From NCBI RefSeq assembly GCF_029837695.1, contig NZ_JAOEEA010000004.1, positions 186,001-250,000 on the forward strand: DNA of 64,000 nt, written 5' to 3'. Shown here piece by piece: positions 50,708-59,597 of this stretch. The stretch is from Pseudomonas sp. GD04019 (GTDB taxonomy: Bacteria > Pseudomonadota > Gammaproteobacteria > Pseudomonadales > Pseudomonadaceae). Each line of letters starts with the position of its first letter. The first letter of the stretch is position 1. The notes below the pieces were generated by a model. It saw only the letters and a list, made by a program, of their open reading frames with translations. It did not search any database and was not told the DNA's origin. Position numbers and translations under genes: made by a program.

Positions 50708-51652
50708 TCAGTCTCTCTTCGCCAGGAGTTTTTCCACCGGCACTTTGGTGATGGCGAAGCCGGCCAGCAGCAGGGCGGAGTACAGCGCCAGGTCGCGGGA
50801 GATCGGCAGGCCCTCGTACCAGGAGCCGATGATCACGGCGAACACCGGGAAGATGATGAAGACGAAGGACAGGATCACCGGGCTCAGGCGCTTGAGCAGG
50901 AAGAAGTAGACGATGAAGCCGCCCACCGAGGCGCACAGGCCGAGGTAGGTGAGAGCCGACCAGGAGCGAGCGCTGATGGCGGAGAAGTCCGGGCGCTCCA
51001 CGCCCAGGCCGACCAGGAACAGCATCAGGCCGGCCAGGCCGATGGGCAGCGTGTTGTAGGTGATGACGCTGATTTCGGCGCCCTTCTTCTTGGTCACCAC
51101 GTAGCACAGCGCGTGCATCACTGCGGCCGCCAGGATCGCCAGCACCCCGGCGAACTCGTCGTGGGCCAGGCTCAGGCCCTGGCTGCGCAGGATCATGAAC
51201 AGGCTGCCGAAGCCGATGCCGATGCCCATCACCTGGGACAGGTAGATGCGCTCGCGCAGGAACAGCGCGGAGAACAGCAGGATGAACACCGGCATGCAGC
51301 TGAACAGCAGGGCGGTGAGGCCGGAGGAGACGTGGGTTTCGCCGTAGTTGAGCAGGTAGTAGGGCAGGCTGAAGTAGCACAGGGTGACGAAGACGAAGAA
51401 GCCCAGGTGGCTGCGCGGGAAGAAGATCGAGTCGCCGCGGATCAGGGCGAAGCAGAGGAACAGCGGGAAGGCGATCAGGAAGCGCAGGCCGGAGGCGGTC
51501 AGCGGCGGCACGGTCTCCACCGCGATCTTGATGCCCAGCCAGGTAGTACCCCAGCTCAGGCAGACGATCAGGAACAGCAGGCTGGTGATCAACGCACCCA
51601 ACCAGTACTTGCCGGATTTACCGGTGTTTTCAATTACCGCAGACATTGGCAT
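50708..51652 (-). CDS. EamA-family (DMT) exporter
   Basis: A 314-residue protein with ten predicted TM helices in two EamA repeats (LSWGTTWLGIKIAVE and LTYLGLCASVGGFIVYFFLLK regions). EamA proteins such as E. coli YdeD/EamA export cysteine and O-acetylserine. First gene of the six-gene operon, opposite the MocR regulator. Starts at ATG 51652, or ATG 51646 two codons on. Export of a pathway product is inferred from the neighbours. Confidence 0.88.
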   Translation of the reverse strand: MPMSAVIENTGKSGKYWLGALITSLLFLIVCLSWGTTWLGIKIAVETVPPLTASGLRFLIAFPLFLCFALIRGDSIFFPRSHLGFFVFVTLCYFSLPYYLLNYGETHVSSGLTALLFSCMPVFILLFSALFLRERIYLSQVMGIGIGFGSLFMILRSQGLSLAHDEFAGVLAILAAAVMHALCYVVTKKKGAEISVITYNTLPIGLAGLMLFLVGLGVERPDFSAISARSWSALTYLGLCASVGGFIVYFFLLKRLSPVILSFVFIIFPVFAVIIGSWYEGLPISRDLALYSALLLAGFAITKVPVEKLLAKRD

Positions 51653-51698
51653 GATGACAATCCTTCGTGATCACAAAATTGAACCCTAATATCCAGGA

Positions 51699-51714
51699 AT
51701 CAATCGCGATTGAT
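51699..51714. promoter_or_regulatory. 16-bp perfect palindrome in the divergent MocR/EamA gap
   Basis: ATCAATCG/CGATTGAT, a perfect dyad 30 bp upstream of the MocR start and 47 bp from the EamA start. TCAAT/ATTGA half-sites also recur at 51678–51682, 51720–51724, 51762–51766 and 51774–51778, so several copies of one motif fill the shared control region. Probable MocR operators. Confidence 0.6.
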
Positions 51715-51743
51715 ACTGGTCAATTAGGCTATTTGGGCGAAAA

Positions 51744-53168
51744 ATGGCTGTCAAACCAATTATTGACACGGTGTCAATGCTCCGCGAGGCGTTAAGCTCG
51801 GGGCATGGCGCCAAATACAAGCGCCTGGCCGGGTCCATGGAGATCGGCATTCTGGAAGGCAGCATCGAGGCTGGGGCCAAGCTGCCTCCGCACCGCAACC
51901 TGGCGGATCGCCTCGGAGTGACCATCGGCACGGTCAGCCGCGCCTATGCCGAGCTGGAGCGCATGGGCCTGGTGGTGGCGCGGGTCGGCGACGGCACCTT
52001 CGTTCGCCAGCGTGACCTGGAGCGCAAGCGCGATGCGGGCTTCAGCAACTTCGTCGAGGAGCGGCCGGAGCAGTTCGACATGAGCCGCAACATGCACATC
52101 CCTGGCCTTGAGACCAGCCTGCTGGCGCAGAGCCTGATGGACCTGGCGCGTGACCCGCAGACCCTCGCCGAGCTGACCCTCTACACCCCGGACGCCGGCC
52201 TGCCGCGCTACCGCCAGGCCGGTGCGGAGTGGCTCGCCCACGGCGACTTCCAGCCCCAGGCCGAGCAGGTGCTGTGCGTCAACGGCGGCCAGCACGGCCT
52301 GCTCTGCACCCTGATGGCACTGCTGCGCGCGGGCGACAGCCTTGTCACCGAGCAGCTCACCTACCCGGGCCTGATCACCGCTGCACGCCTGCTCGGCATC
52401 AAGCTGCTCAGTGCCAGCATGGACGAGGAGGGGATTATTCCCGCGTCCCTCGACGAGCTGTGCCGGCACAACCGGGTCACCGCCCTGTACTGCACGCCGA
52501 CCCTGCAGAACCCCACCACCGGGGTGATGTCCGCGCGCCGCCGCGAGGCCATCGCTGCCATCTGCCGCGAGCACAACCTGCTGATCATCGAGGACGAGGC
52601 CCACGCCGTGCTGGTCGAGGACCGGCCGCCACCGCTGAGCTGCTATGCGCCCGAGCGCACCATCCTCATCGGTAGCCTGAGCAAGGCCATGGCCGCCGGC
52701 CTGCGGGTCGGCTACCTGCATGCGCCGGCGACCCTGGTCGGGCGCATCGCCGCGACCCTGCGCGCCAGTTGCTGGATGGCCACGCCACTGGCCATGGAGC
52801 TGGCTACCAACTGGATCAGCAACGGCATCGCCGCCAAGCTGCTGCGCCAGCAGATCGCCGAGATCGGCCGGCGCAAGGCGCTGGTGCAGGGGCTGCTGGA
52901 GGGTTTGAGCTATCGCACCCATCCGCAGTGCCCGCACTTCTGGATCGAGGTGCCCGAGCCCTGGCGCGCCTCGGACGTGGAGGTGGACCTGAAGCAGAAG
53001 AACTGCCTGATCGCCACCGCCGAGGCCTTCGCCGTCGGCCGCGCGGCGGTGCCGCAGTTCGTCCGCGCCAGCGTCAGCAACGCCTCGCACAGCGACCAGT
53101 TGCTGCTGCAGGGCTTCCACGCCCTGGCCGCGACCCTGCGTCAGGACATCGGCCAGTTCGACGAGTGA
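51744..53168 (+). CDS. MocR-type regulator: GntR DNA-binding domain fused to an aminotransferase-like domain
   Basis: A 474-residue protein. Winged helix about residues 25–90 (LPPHRNLADRLGVTIGTVSRA, shown here as LADRLGVTIGTVSRAYAEL). Fold-type I PLP domain about 110–470, PLP Lys in IGSLSKAMAAGLRVGY. MocR proteins regulate genes of amino-acid or vitamin metabolism by binding PLP or an amino-acid adduct. Divergent from the sulfur-carrier operon, its likely target. ATG 51777 is an alternative start that would leave the palindrome at 51762–51778 mostly upstream of it. Confidence 0.88.
   Translation: MAVKPIIDTVSMLREALSSGHGAKYKRLAGSMEIGILEGSIEAGAKLPPHRNLADRLGVTIGTVSRAYAELERMGLVVARVGDGTFVRQRDLERKRDAGFSNFVEERPEQFDMSRNMHIPGLETSLLAQSLMDLARDPQTLAELTLYTPDAGLPRYRQAGAEWLAHGDFQPQAEQVLCVNGGQHGLLCTLMALLRAGDSLVTEQLTYPGLITAARLLGIKLLSASMDEEGIIPASLDELCRHNRVTALYCTPTLQNPTTGVMSARRREAIAAICREHNLLIIEDEAHAVLVEDRPPPLSCYAPERTILIGSLSKAMAAGLRVGYLHAPATLVGRIAATLRASCWMATPLAMELATNWISNGIAAKLLRQQIAEIGRRKALVQGLLEGLSYRTHPQCPHFWIEVPEPWRASDVEVDLKQKNCLIATAEAFAVGRAAVPQFVRASVSNASHSDQLLLQGFHALAATLRQDIGQFDE
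51762..51778. promoter_or_regulatory. 17-bp perfect palindrome at the start of the MocR gene
   Basis: ATTGACACGGTGTCAAT: 8-bp arms around one G, lying in codons 7–12 from the annotated start or directly before the alternative start ATG 51777. Shares ATTGA/TCAAT ends with the upstream 16-bp palindrome. Possible autoregulatory operator. Confidence 0.55.
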
Positions 53169-53171
53169 AGA

Positions 53172-53193
53172 GCGCGCCGTATGGCGCCTTTTT
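53172..53193 (+). terminator. Terminator of the MocR gene
   Basis: GCGCC-GTAT-GGCGC followed by CTTTTT, a few bases after the stop. Confidence 0.72.
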
Positions 53194-53342
53194 GCAGCTT
53201 GATGGCGCAATGCCTTCTATCGTTTAGCTCATGAAGTCAGCGAGGCTTCCGATATTCATGGAAGCCTTGAAGCGGCGAAGGCGTGGCTCGGCATTTGCTA
53301 GCTCATGCGCTTCGCAGTTTCGTCCGATTCAGGAGTTCGACG

Positions 53343-55403
53343 ATGAATTCGCTGTTGCTGCCCGGAGTCAACGCACTCGAGAAATTCAGCTTCGCCCGCA
53401 AGTTCCAGTTGCTGGCGCTGCTGTTCATCTTGCCGCTGGCCTACGCCGCCTGGTCCATCGGCGACAACTACCTGGGCAAGCTCAAGGTCGTCGACGACGA
53501 GCATTCCGGAGTCCTGCAGCTGCAGGCCCTGGACAAGGTCGAGCAGGTGCTGGTGCGCCAGCGCAACCTGACCGCCCGCTGGAAGTCCACCGAGCGCAAC
53601 CGCGAGGCCTCGGCCGAAACCCAGGCCGCCATCACCCGCCTGCAACAGAGCGAGGCCGAACTGGACCAGGCGCTGGATGACCTGCAGCAGATGCTGGTCA
53701 CCGAGGGCGCCAGCGAACAGGTACAGGCCAGCCTACGCACCCTGCAGGGGCAGCGCGACGGCCTGCGCGCCCAGGCACTGGGCAGCGTCGGCTGGTGGCC
53801 GGATGCCTACGATCGCTTCACCCTCAGCCTGCAGCAGCTCGGTTCGCTGCGCGAGCAGATCGCCACCGAGAGCGGGCTGATCCTCGACCCCTGGCTGGAA
53901 ACCTACCTGCTGATGCAGCTGGCCACCCAGGATTCGCCGCGCCTGCAGCAGCGTCTCGGCGTGCTCGCCAGCGTCGGACAGGGCGCGGTGGCGGCCGGCC
54001 AGTTCAGCCTGCAGAGCCGCCTGCAGCTGCGTGAGATCCGCGCCGCCGCCGGCGAGTCGCGCCAGCAGCTGGCCAAGCTCGGCGAACGTCTGGAAAGCGA
54101 GTTGCCGAAATCGCTCTCGGCCTGGAACCAAACCTATGCCCAAAGCCTGGCCGGTTTGGATGACTGGCTCAAACAGCTGGACCAGAAGATGTACGGCGAC
54201 GGCGGCATCCAGCTCGACGTAGCCGCCTTCGAGCAGGGCATGGACAGGGCCCAAGGGCATATCGAGGCGCTGCAGCGCGCCACCCTGGAGGCCCTGGATA
54301 CCCGCCTCGGCCAGTACCGGGCCAAGGCCCTGCGCGCGCTGATCATCACCCTCGGCGCCTTCGGCGTGCTGGTGGCGCTGGCGCTGTACGCGCTGGTCTG
54401 CCTGCAGGCCTCGATCCGCAGCAGCAGCTGGCGCATCACCTCGCTGGCGCAGTCCCTGCGCGACGGTGATCTGCGTCGGCATGTCACCGTGCACGGCAAC
54501 GACGAGCTGGCGCTGATCGGCGTCGCATTGAACGACGCGGTGGCGCAGATGCGCGGTTCGCTGCAGGGCGTGAATCGCGAGAGCGCCGAGCTCAGTGGCA
54601 CCGTGATCACCCTCAGCGAGCAGGCCCAGTCGGCCCTGCGCGCCGTGGAGCAGCAACAGCAGCAGGTCAGCCAGATCGCCGCCGCTGCCACGCAGATGGC
54701 CGCCACCGCGCAGAGCGTGGCAGAGAACTGCGAGATGGCCGCTCAGGACGCGACCCAGACCCGTCATATCGCCGAGCAGAGCAACCAGCGCAGCCAGCAG
54801 ACCACCGCCAGCATGCGCCAGCTCACCGCGCGCCTGGGCGACACCGCCGCGGCGCTGGGCGAGCTGCGCGAGCAGGCCCAGCAGATCGACCGGGTAGTGG
54901 TGGTGATCAAGGGCATCGCCGAGCAGACCAACCTGCTCGCGCTCAACGCCGCCATCGAGGCGGCGCGTGCCGGTGAGCAGGGCCGGGGCTTCGCCGTGGT
55001 CGCCGACGAAGTGCGCTCGCTGTCGCAGCGTACCCAGGAGTCGACCCGCGAGATCAGCGCCACGGTCGAGGCCCTGCAGCGCGTGGTGCTGCAGTCGGTG
55101 GAACTGATGCAGACCGCCTGCAGCCAGGCCGAAGTGGACGCCGGCTCCGTCACCGAGCTGGGCGATCATCTGGGCGAGATCGCCGGCGCGGTGCAGCGGG
55201 TCAGCGACATGATCGCGCAGATCGCCACCGCCGTTGAGCAGCAGGCCGCCACCGCCGAGGAAGTCAGCGGCAACATCCAGCAGGTCGACCAGGCCGCCGC
55301 CGACCTGCTGCATGGCGCTCAGGCCGTGCACGGCGTCGCCGACCGCCTCAGCGACGGCAGTCGCGCGCTGGCGCAGAACACCGCGCACTTCCATTTGGAT
55401 TGA
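53343..55403 (+). CDS. Methyl-accepting chemotaxis protein, large helical sensor domain
   Basis: A 686-residue chemoreceptor. TM1 about 20–40; a long periplasmic helical domain about 45–330, with repeated Gln/Leu/Glu-rich helices, unlike PilJ or Cache sensors I can name; TM2 about 335–360; HAMP; signalling tip [20 protein letters not shown]. No C-terminal CheR-docking pentapeptide. ATG 53343 follows CAGGAG. Ligand unknown. Confidence 0.86.
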   Translation: MNSLLLPGVNALEKFSFARKFQLLALLFILPLAYAAWSIGDNYLGKLKVVDDEHSGVLQLQALDKVEQVLVRQRNLTARWKSTERNREASAETQAAITRLQQSEAELDQALDDLQQMLVTEGASEQVQASLRTLQGQRDGLRAQALGSVGWWPDAYDRFTLSLQQLGSLREQIATESGLILDPWLETYLLMQLATQDSPRLQQRLGVLASVGQGAVAAGQFSLQSRLQLREIRAAAGESRQQLAKLGERLESELPKSLSAWNQTYAQSLAGLDDWLKQLDQKMYGDGGIQLDVAAFEQGMDRAQGHIEALQRATLEALDTRLGQYRAKALRALIITLGAFGVLVALALYALVCLQASIRSSSWRITSLAQSLRDGDLRRHVTVHGNDELALIGVALNDAVAQMRGSLQGVNRESAELSGTVITLSEQAQSALRAVEQQQQQVSQIAAAATQMAATAQSVAENCEMAAQDATQTRHIAEQSNQRSQQTTASMRQLTARLGDTAAALGELREQAQQIDRVVVVIKGIAEQTNLLALNAAIEAARAGEQGRGFAVVADEVRSLSQRTQESTREISATVEALQRVVLQSVELMQTACSQAEVDAGSVTELGDHLGEIAGAVQRVSDMIAQIATAVEQQAATAEEVSGNIQQVDQAAADLLHGAQAVHGVADRLSDGSRALAQNTAHFHLD

Positions 55404-55408
55404 GGCTC

Positions 55409-55431
55409 CGGCAGCGGCAAAGCCGCTGCCG
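55409..55431 (+). terminator. Hairpin after the second chemoreceptor gene
   Basis: CGGCAGCGGC-AAA-GCCGCTGCCG, a 10-bp stem 6 nt past the stop codon. The following T-rich stretch is broken, so termination efficiency is uncertain. Confidence 0.55.
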
Positions 55432-55523
55432 ACAGCTTTCCTGACCTTTTGACAAAGTTTTCACACCCGCTCCGGCAGATTCCCCGGCGATAAGGGGATT
55501 TCCCGCTTCGTTTTGGGGTTGTG

Positions 55524-57287
55524 ATGACGATCGCGCAACGCGCCGACGCTTCTCGCGGCGGCATCGACTGGGCCGGCTTGGGCTGGGCCTTTCTGTTCTT
55601 CTGGTACTTCTCGGGTGTCACCCAGATCCTGATCTACTCCAGCGACAGCGCCGGTTTCTCCGGGCTGCGCCAGTCGTTGGTGCTGAGTCTGCTGTGGCTG
55701 GTGCCGCTGGTGCTGTTCCCGGCGCGGGCGCGCCTGCTGACGGCGTTGATCGGCGTACCGCTGTGGCTGTGCTCGCTGGCCGGTTTTGGCTACTTCCTGA
55801 TCTATGGCCAGGAGTTCTCGCAGAGCGTGATCTTCATCCTCTTCGAGTCCAACGTCAGCGAGGGCACCGAGTACCTGGCGCAGTACTTCGCCTGGTGGAT
55901 GGTGCCGGCCTTCCTCGCCTACGGCCTGGGGGCCTGGCTGCTGTGGCGCAAGGTGCGCCCGGTGTATCTGTCCAAGCCGGCGGCGCTGCTGGCCTCGCTG
56001 TTCCTGCTGTTCTCCTCGCTCGGCTACCCGGCCCTGCGCCAGTTCAGCAAGCACGACGACCTGCGCTCGGCGCTGGAAAACTTCGAGGAGCGCATCGAGC
56101 CGGCCACGCCCTGGCAGCTGGTGGTCGGTTATCGCCACTACCGCGCCCAGCTGGCCAATATGCAGGCCCTGCTGGAGGGCCGCCAGCGCATCGCGCCGCT
56201 GACCGATCTGACCGATGCCCATGCCGGCCAGCCGACCACCCTGGTGCTGGTCATCGGCGAGTCGACCAACCGCCAGCGCATGAGCCTGTACGGCTACGGC
56301 CGGCAGACCACGCCGGAGTTGGACAAGCTGCGCGATCAGCTGCAGGTGTTCGGCAACGTGGTCACGCCGCGGCCCTACACCATCGAGGCGCTGCAGCAGG
56401 TGCTGACCTTCGCCGACCAGGAGAACCCCGACGCCTACCTGGAGACGCCGTCGCTGGTCAGCGTGATGAAACAGGCCGGCTACAAGACTTACTGGATTAC
56501 CAACCAGCAGACCATCACCAAGCGCAACACCATGCTCACCACCTTCTCCAAGCAGGCGGACGAGCAGTTCTACCTGAACAACAACCGCGAGCAGAACGCG
56601 CGCCAGTACGATGGCGATGTGCTCGAGCCGTTCGCCAAGGTGCTGGCCGAGGATGCGCCGCGCAAGTTCATCGTGGTCCACCTGCTCGGCACCCACATGA
56701 GCTACCAGTACCGCTATCCGCCCGAGTACGAGCGTTTCACCGATCGCCAGGGTGCGCCGGCGCATGTCAGTGACGACCAGCTGCCGACCTACAACGCCTA
56801 CGACAACGCGGTGCTGTACAACGACTTCGTCGTCTCCAGCCTGATCAAGCGCTTCTCCGCCACCGACCCCAACGGCTTCCTGCTCTACCTCTCCGACCAC
56901 GGCGAGGCGGTGTTCGATGCGCCCAAGTCCGAGGTGCTGGGACGCAACGAGGCGGCGCCGACCGGGCCGATGTACACCATCCCGTTCATCCTGTGGAATT
57001 CGCCGAAATGGCAGGCCAGGCAGCCGCGCGATTTCAGCCTTGCGCTGGGCCGGCCGTTCAGCAGCTCCAGCCTGGTGCACACCTGGGCGGATCTCGCCGG
57101 GCTCGACTTCGCCGAGCGCGACCGCAGCCGCAGCCTGGTCGGCGCCGACTTCAAACCGCGCCCGCTGCTGATCGGTGACCCGCAGCAGCCACAGAACCTG
57201 ATCGATTTCAGCCTGATCAAACCCAAGGCGGTCGACAGCGAACTGGCCCAGCAGGAGCCGCCCAAGGGCCGCGTCCAGCCGCTCTAG
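55524..57287 (+). CDS. Phosphoethanolamine transferase, sulfatase family (CptA/EptA-like)
   Basis: A 587-residue inner-membrane enzyme with about five N-terminal TM helices (20–170) and a periplasmic alkaline-phosphatase-fold domain. Nucleophile Thr248 in VIGESTNRQRMSLYGY; metal-site LSDHGEAVF; HLLGTHMSY. The family transfers phosphoethanolamine to lipid A or core sugars and can alter antimicrobial-peptide resistance; heptose (CptA) versus lipid A (EptA) target is not certain from sequence. ATG 55524 rather than the GTG just before it. Confidence 0.84.
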   Translation: MTIAQRADASRGGIDWAGLGWAFLFFWYFSGVTQILIYSSDSAGFSGLRQSLVLSLLWLVPLVLFPARARLLTALIGVPLWLCSLAGFGYFLIYGQEFSQSVIFILFESNVSEGTEYLAQYFAWWMVPAFLAYGLGAWLLWRKVRPVYLSKPAALLASLFLLFSSLGYPALRQFSKHDDLRSALENFEERIEPATPWQLVVGYRHYRAQLANMQALLEGRQRIAPLTDLTDAHAGQPTTLVLVIGESTNRQRMSLYGYGRQTTPELDKLRDQLQVFGNVVTPRPYTIEALQQVLTFADQENPDAYLETPSLVSVMKQAGYKTYWITNQQTITKRNTMLTTFSKQADEQFYLNNNREQNARQYDGDVLEPFAKVLAEDAPRKFIVVHLLGTHMSYQYRYPPEYERFTDRQGAPAHVSDDQLPTYNAYDNAVLYNDFVVSSLIKRFSATDPNGFLLYLSDHGEAVFDAPKSEVLGRNEAAPTGPMYTIPFILWNSPKWQARQPRDFSLALGRPFSSSSLVHTWADLAGLDFAERDRSRSLVGADFKPRPLLIGDPQQPQNLIDFSLIKPKAVDSELAQQEPPKGRVQPL

Positions 57288-57315
57288 CCTCGGCTTCATC
57301 CCCCGTTGGAACGAG

Positions 57316-57350
57316 CGCCGCACGATGGAGTAATCCGTCGTGCGGCGTTT
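57316..57350 (+). terminator. Hairpin terminator after the phosphoethanolamine transferase
   Basis: CGCCGCACGA pairs with TCGTGCGGCG and the inner TGGA with TCCG (loop GTAA), a stem of about 14 bp followed by TTT. A second, weaker dyad near 57363–57393 is not assigned. Confidence 0.7.
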
Positions 57351-57456
57351 CAGTCTTAGGAGGGAAATTGCACGGAGCGATCGTGCGTTCCCGCCTCTCC
57401 GTCCCCTAAAGTCCCTCGCCGCTTGCCCATCACAACAAGAACAAGGGACATGACAC

Positions 57457-59394
57457 ATGAAGCGAGTACTGACTCCGCTGGCCTTCGCCTGCCTGCTGGC
57501 GGGCGCCACTTCGGCCCAGGCCGGCGCCTATAGCGGCATGGTGGTGTTCGGCGACAGCCTGAGCGACGCCGGCCAGCGCCCCGAGGCCGGCGCCCCGAGC
57601 AACCCGGTGCGCCATACCAACCGCGTGGGGCCCGGCTTCGGGCCGGGCGAGGCCTACGGCTATACCTCGCCGATGCTGATCAACGATCGCCTGGGGCTGA
57701 CCCCGCAGGTGGCTTCGACCAACGTCATGCGGGCCCTCAACGGCCAGGCCGACGGCGACAACTGGGCGGTCGGCGGCTATCGCACCGAGCAGATCTACAA
57801 CTCCATCACCGGCGTGTTCGACCCGCTCACCGGCATCGGCGGCTCGCAGGTGCGCGCCGGCCTGAACTACAGCGACCCGCTGATCCGCCAGCGCGACGGC
57901 TACCTGGTCAACCTGCGCAACCAGGGCCTGAGCATCGATCCGGATACCCTGTTCTACCTCAACGGCGGCGGCAACGACTTCCTCCAGGGTCTGATCGTCG
58001 ACGATGCCAGCGCGCGTGCCGCCGCCGGCCGCCTGGTCGCCGGTGTGCGCGCCCTGCAGGTGGCCGGTGGACGCTACTTCATGGTGCCGCTGCTGGTGGA
58101 CGTGGCCAGCCCGGTCACCGGCGGGGTGGTCAACACCGCCCAGGTGCCGCTGGCCCGGGCGTTCAATGCCGAACTGGCGGCGCAGCTCGGCGCCGTCCAT
58201 GCCGAGGTCATCCCGCTCAATGTGCCGCTGCTCTATCGCGAGGTGCTCGCCGACCCCGCCGCCTTCGGCTTCGATCCGACGCAGAATCTGCTCGGCACCT
58301 GCTTCGCCGGCTGTGGCGGCGGGGTCAACCCGGTCCATGGCCTGGGCGGCATTGCCCCTGATCCCAGTCGGCTGATCTACGCCGATTTCGTGCACCCGAC
58401 CACCGCCATGCAGCAGATCCTTGCCGACCAGGGCTACTCGATTCTGGCCGCGCCCTGGGAGCTGAGCCTGTTGCCCCAAGCGGCCGAGTCGGCTCTGCGC
58501 GGCAGCCAGGAGCGCCTGCACCAGCAGTGGCTGGGCGACGCGGGAGCCTGGCAGGCGGTCGGCCGTTGGCGTGGCTTCGTCGATGGCAGCACGCGCCGGG
58601 CCGATCTGGACGGCGGCGACACCAGCGCCGCCGGCGATGTCAGCGGCAACGGCCTGAGCCTGGGCGGCAGCTATCGCCTGAGCGAGCAGTGGCGCCTGGG
58701 CGCGGCGCTGGATGTGCAGGAACAGGACCTGGAGCTGGGCCCGCGCGACTCCGACTATGGCCTGCGCAGCTACCTGGCCAGCGCCTTCGCCCAGTACCGC
58801 GATGGCCTGCTCTGGGGCGACGCGATGCTGATCGCCGGCTATCTCGACTACCAGGACCTGGAGCGGCGCTTCGCTCTCGGCCAGACCACCCGTACCGAGC
58901 GCGGCGATACCGACGGCCAGGTGCTGGCCCTCGGCGGGCGCCTGGGCATCGAACTGCAGGCCGGCGACCCACGCCTGAGCCTGCGTCCCTTCGTCAGCGC
59001 CGATGTGGCGCGCATCGAGGTCCATAGCTACAGCGAGGACGGTGCCAGCTCCACCGCACTGAGCTACGACGACCAGACCCGCGACTCGCGGCGTCTGGGC
59101 GTCGGCCTGCAGGCGCGCTTCCAGCTGGCCGAGGATGCCGAGCTGTTCGGCGAAATCGCCCAGGAGAAGGAGTTCGAGGATGAGCAGAGCGAGGTCGACA
59201 TGCGCCTGAACAGCGTCGCGGGCGTCGACTTCAGTCTTAAGGGCGTGGAGCGCGAAGAGCACCTGACCCGCGCGACCCTCGGTTTGCGCCAGCGTCTGGC
59301 GCCGGAGTTGGCCCTGCAGGTCGGCTACGACTATCGCAAGGCCGGCGACGACGCCCTCCACGGCATCGGCCTGAGTCTGTCGCTGGACTGGTAA
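57457..59394 (+). CDS. estA: Autotransporter GDSL esterase, EstA/EstP type
   Basis: A 645-residue outer-membrane esterase. Signal 1–22; passenger about 25–340 with GDSL block FGDSLSDAG (Ser34), GGGND block, and the Asp310/His313 dyad in ADFVHPT; C-terminal autotransporter beta-barrel about 380–645, ending in LSLSLDW with the terminal aromatic residue needed for BAM recognition. EstA in P. aeruginosa affects rhamnolipid and motility. Start GAACAAGGGACATG fits. Confidence 0.92.
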   Translation: MKRVLTPLAFACLLAGATSAQAGAYSGMVVFGDSLSDAGQRPEAGAPSNPVRHTNRVGPGFGPGEAYGYTSPMLINDRLGLTPQVASTNVMRALNGQADGDNWAVGGYRTEQIYNSITGVFDPLTGIGGSQVRAGLNYSDPLIRQRDGYLVNLRNQGLSIDPDTLFYLNGGGNDFLQGLIVDDASARAAAGRLVAGVRALQVAGGRYFMVPLLVDVASPVTGGVVNTAQVPLARAFNAELAAQLGAVHAEVIPLNVPLLYREVLADPAAFGFDPTQNLLGTCFAGCGGGVNPVHGLGGIAPDPSRLIYADFVHPTTAMQQILADQGYSILAAPWELSLLPQAAESALRGSQERLHQQWLGDAGAWQAVGRWRGFVDGSTRRADLDGGDTSAAGDVSGNGLSLGGSYRLSEQWRLGAALDVQEQDLELGPRDSDYGLRSYLASAFAQYRDGLLWGDAMLIAGYLDYQDLERRFALGQTTRTERGDTDGQVLALGGRLGIELQAGDPRLSLRPFVSADVARIEVHSYSEDGASSTALSYDDQTRDSRRLGVGLQARFQLAEDAELFGEIAQEKEFEDEQSEVDMRLNSVAGVDFSLKGVEREEHLTRATLGLRQRLAPELALQVGYDYRKAGDDALHGIGLSLSLDW

Positions 59395-59433
59395 GGCGTT
59401 GCGCTTGTGGGGGCCGGCCGGCAGCGGATAATA

Positions 59434-59448
59434 TGAGAAGTATTCGCA
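59434..59448. promoter_or_regulatory. Candidate Fur box before the PepSY operon
   Basis: TGAGAAG-T-ATTCGCA matches the 7-1-7 Fur consensus TGATAAT-N-ATTATCA at 10 of 14 positions; GATAAT stands just before and GATTA just after. 150 bp upstream of the PepSY gene. Moderate quality; a Fur-repressed iron uptake function would fit the downstream gene. Confidence 0.42.
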
Positions 59449-59597
59449 AATGATTACCGGGCCGCACACGCAGCAGTAGAAGGAGCGCGCGCACGTTCGC
59501 CGCCGCGAGAAGGTCTTCTGGGCTCTTTCGTGGCGGCGCGTCGCCCGTGCCAGCTTTCGCTCGCAGGCCGCTCGGCCGCCAATAAGACGAGCCAAAG

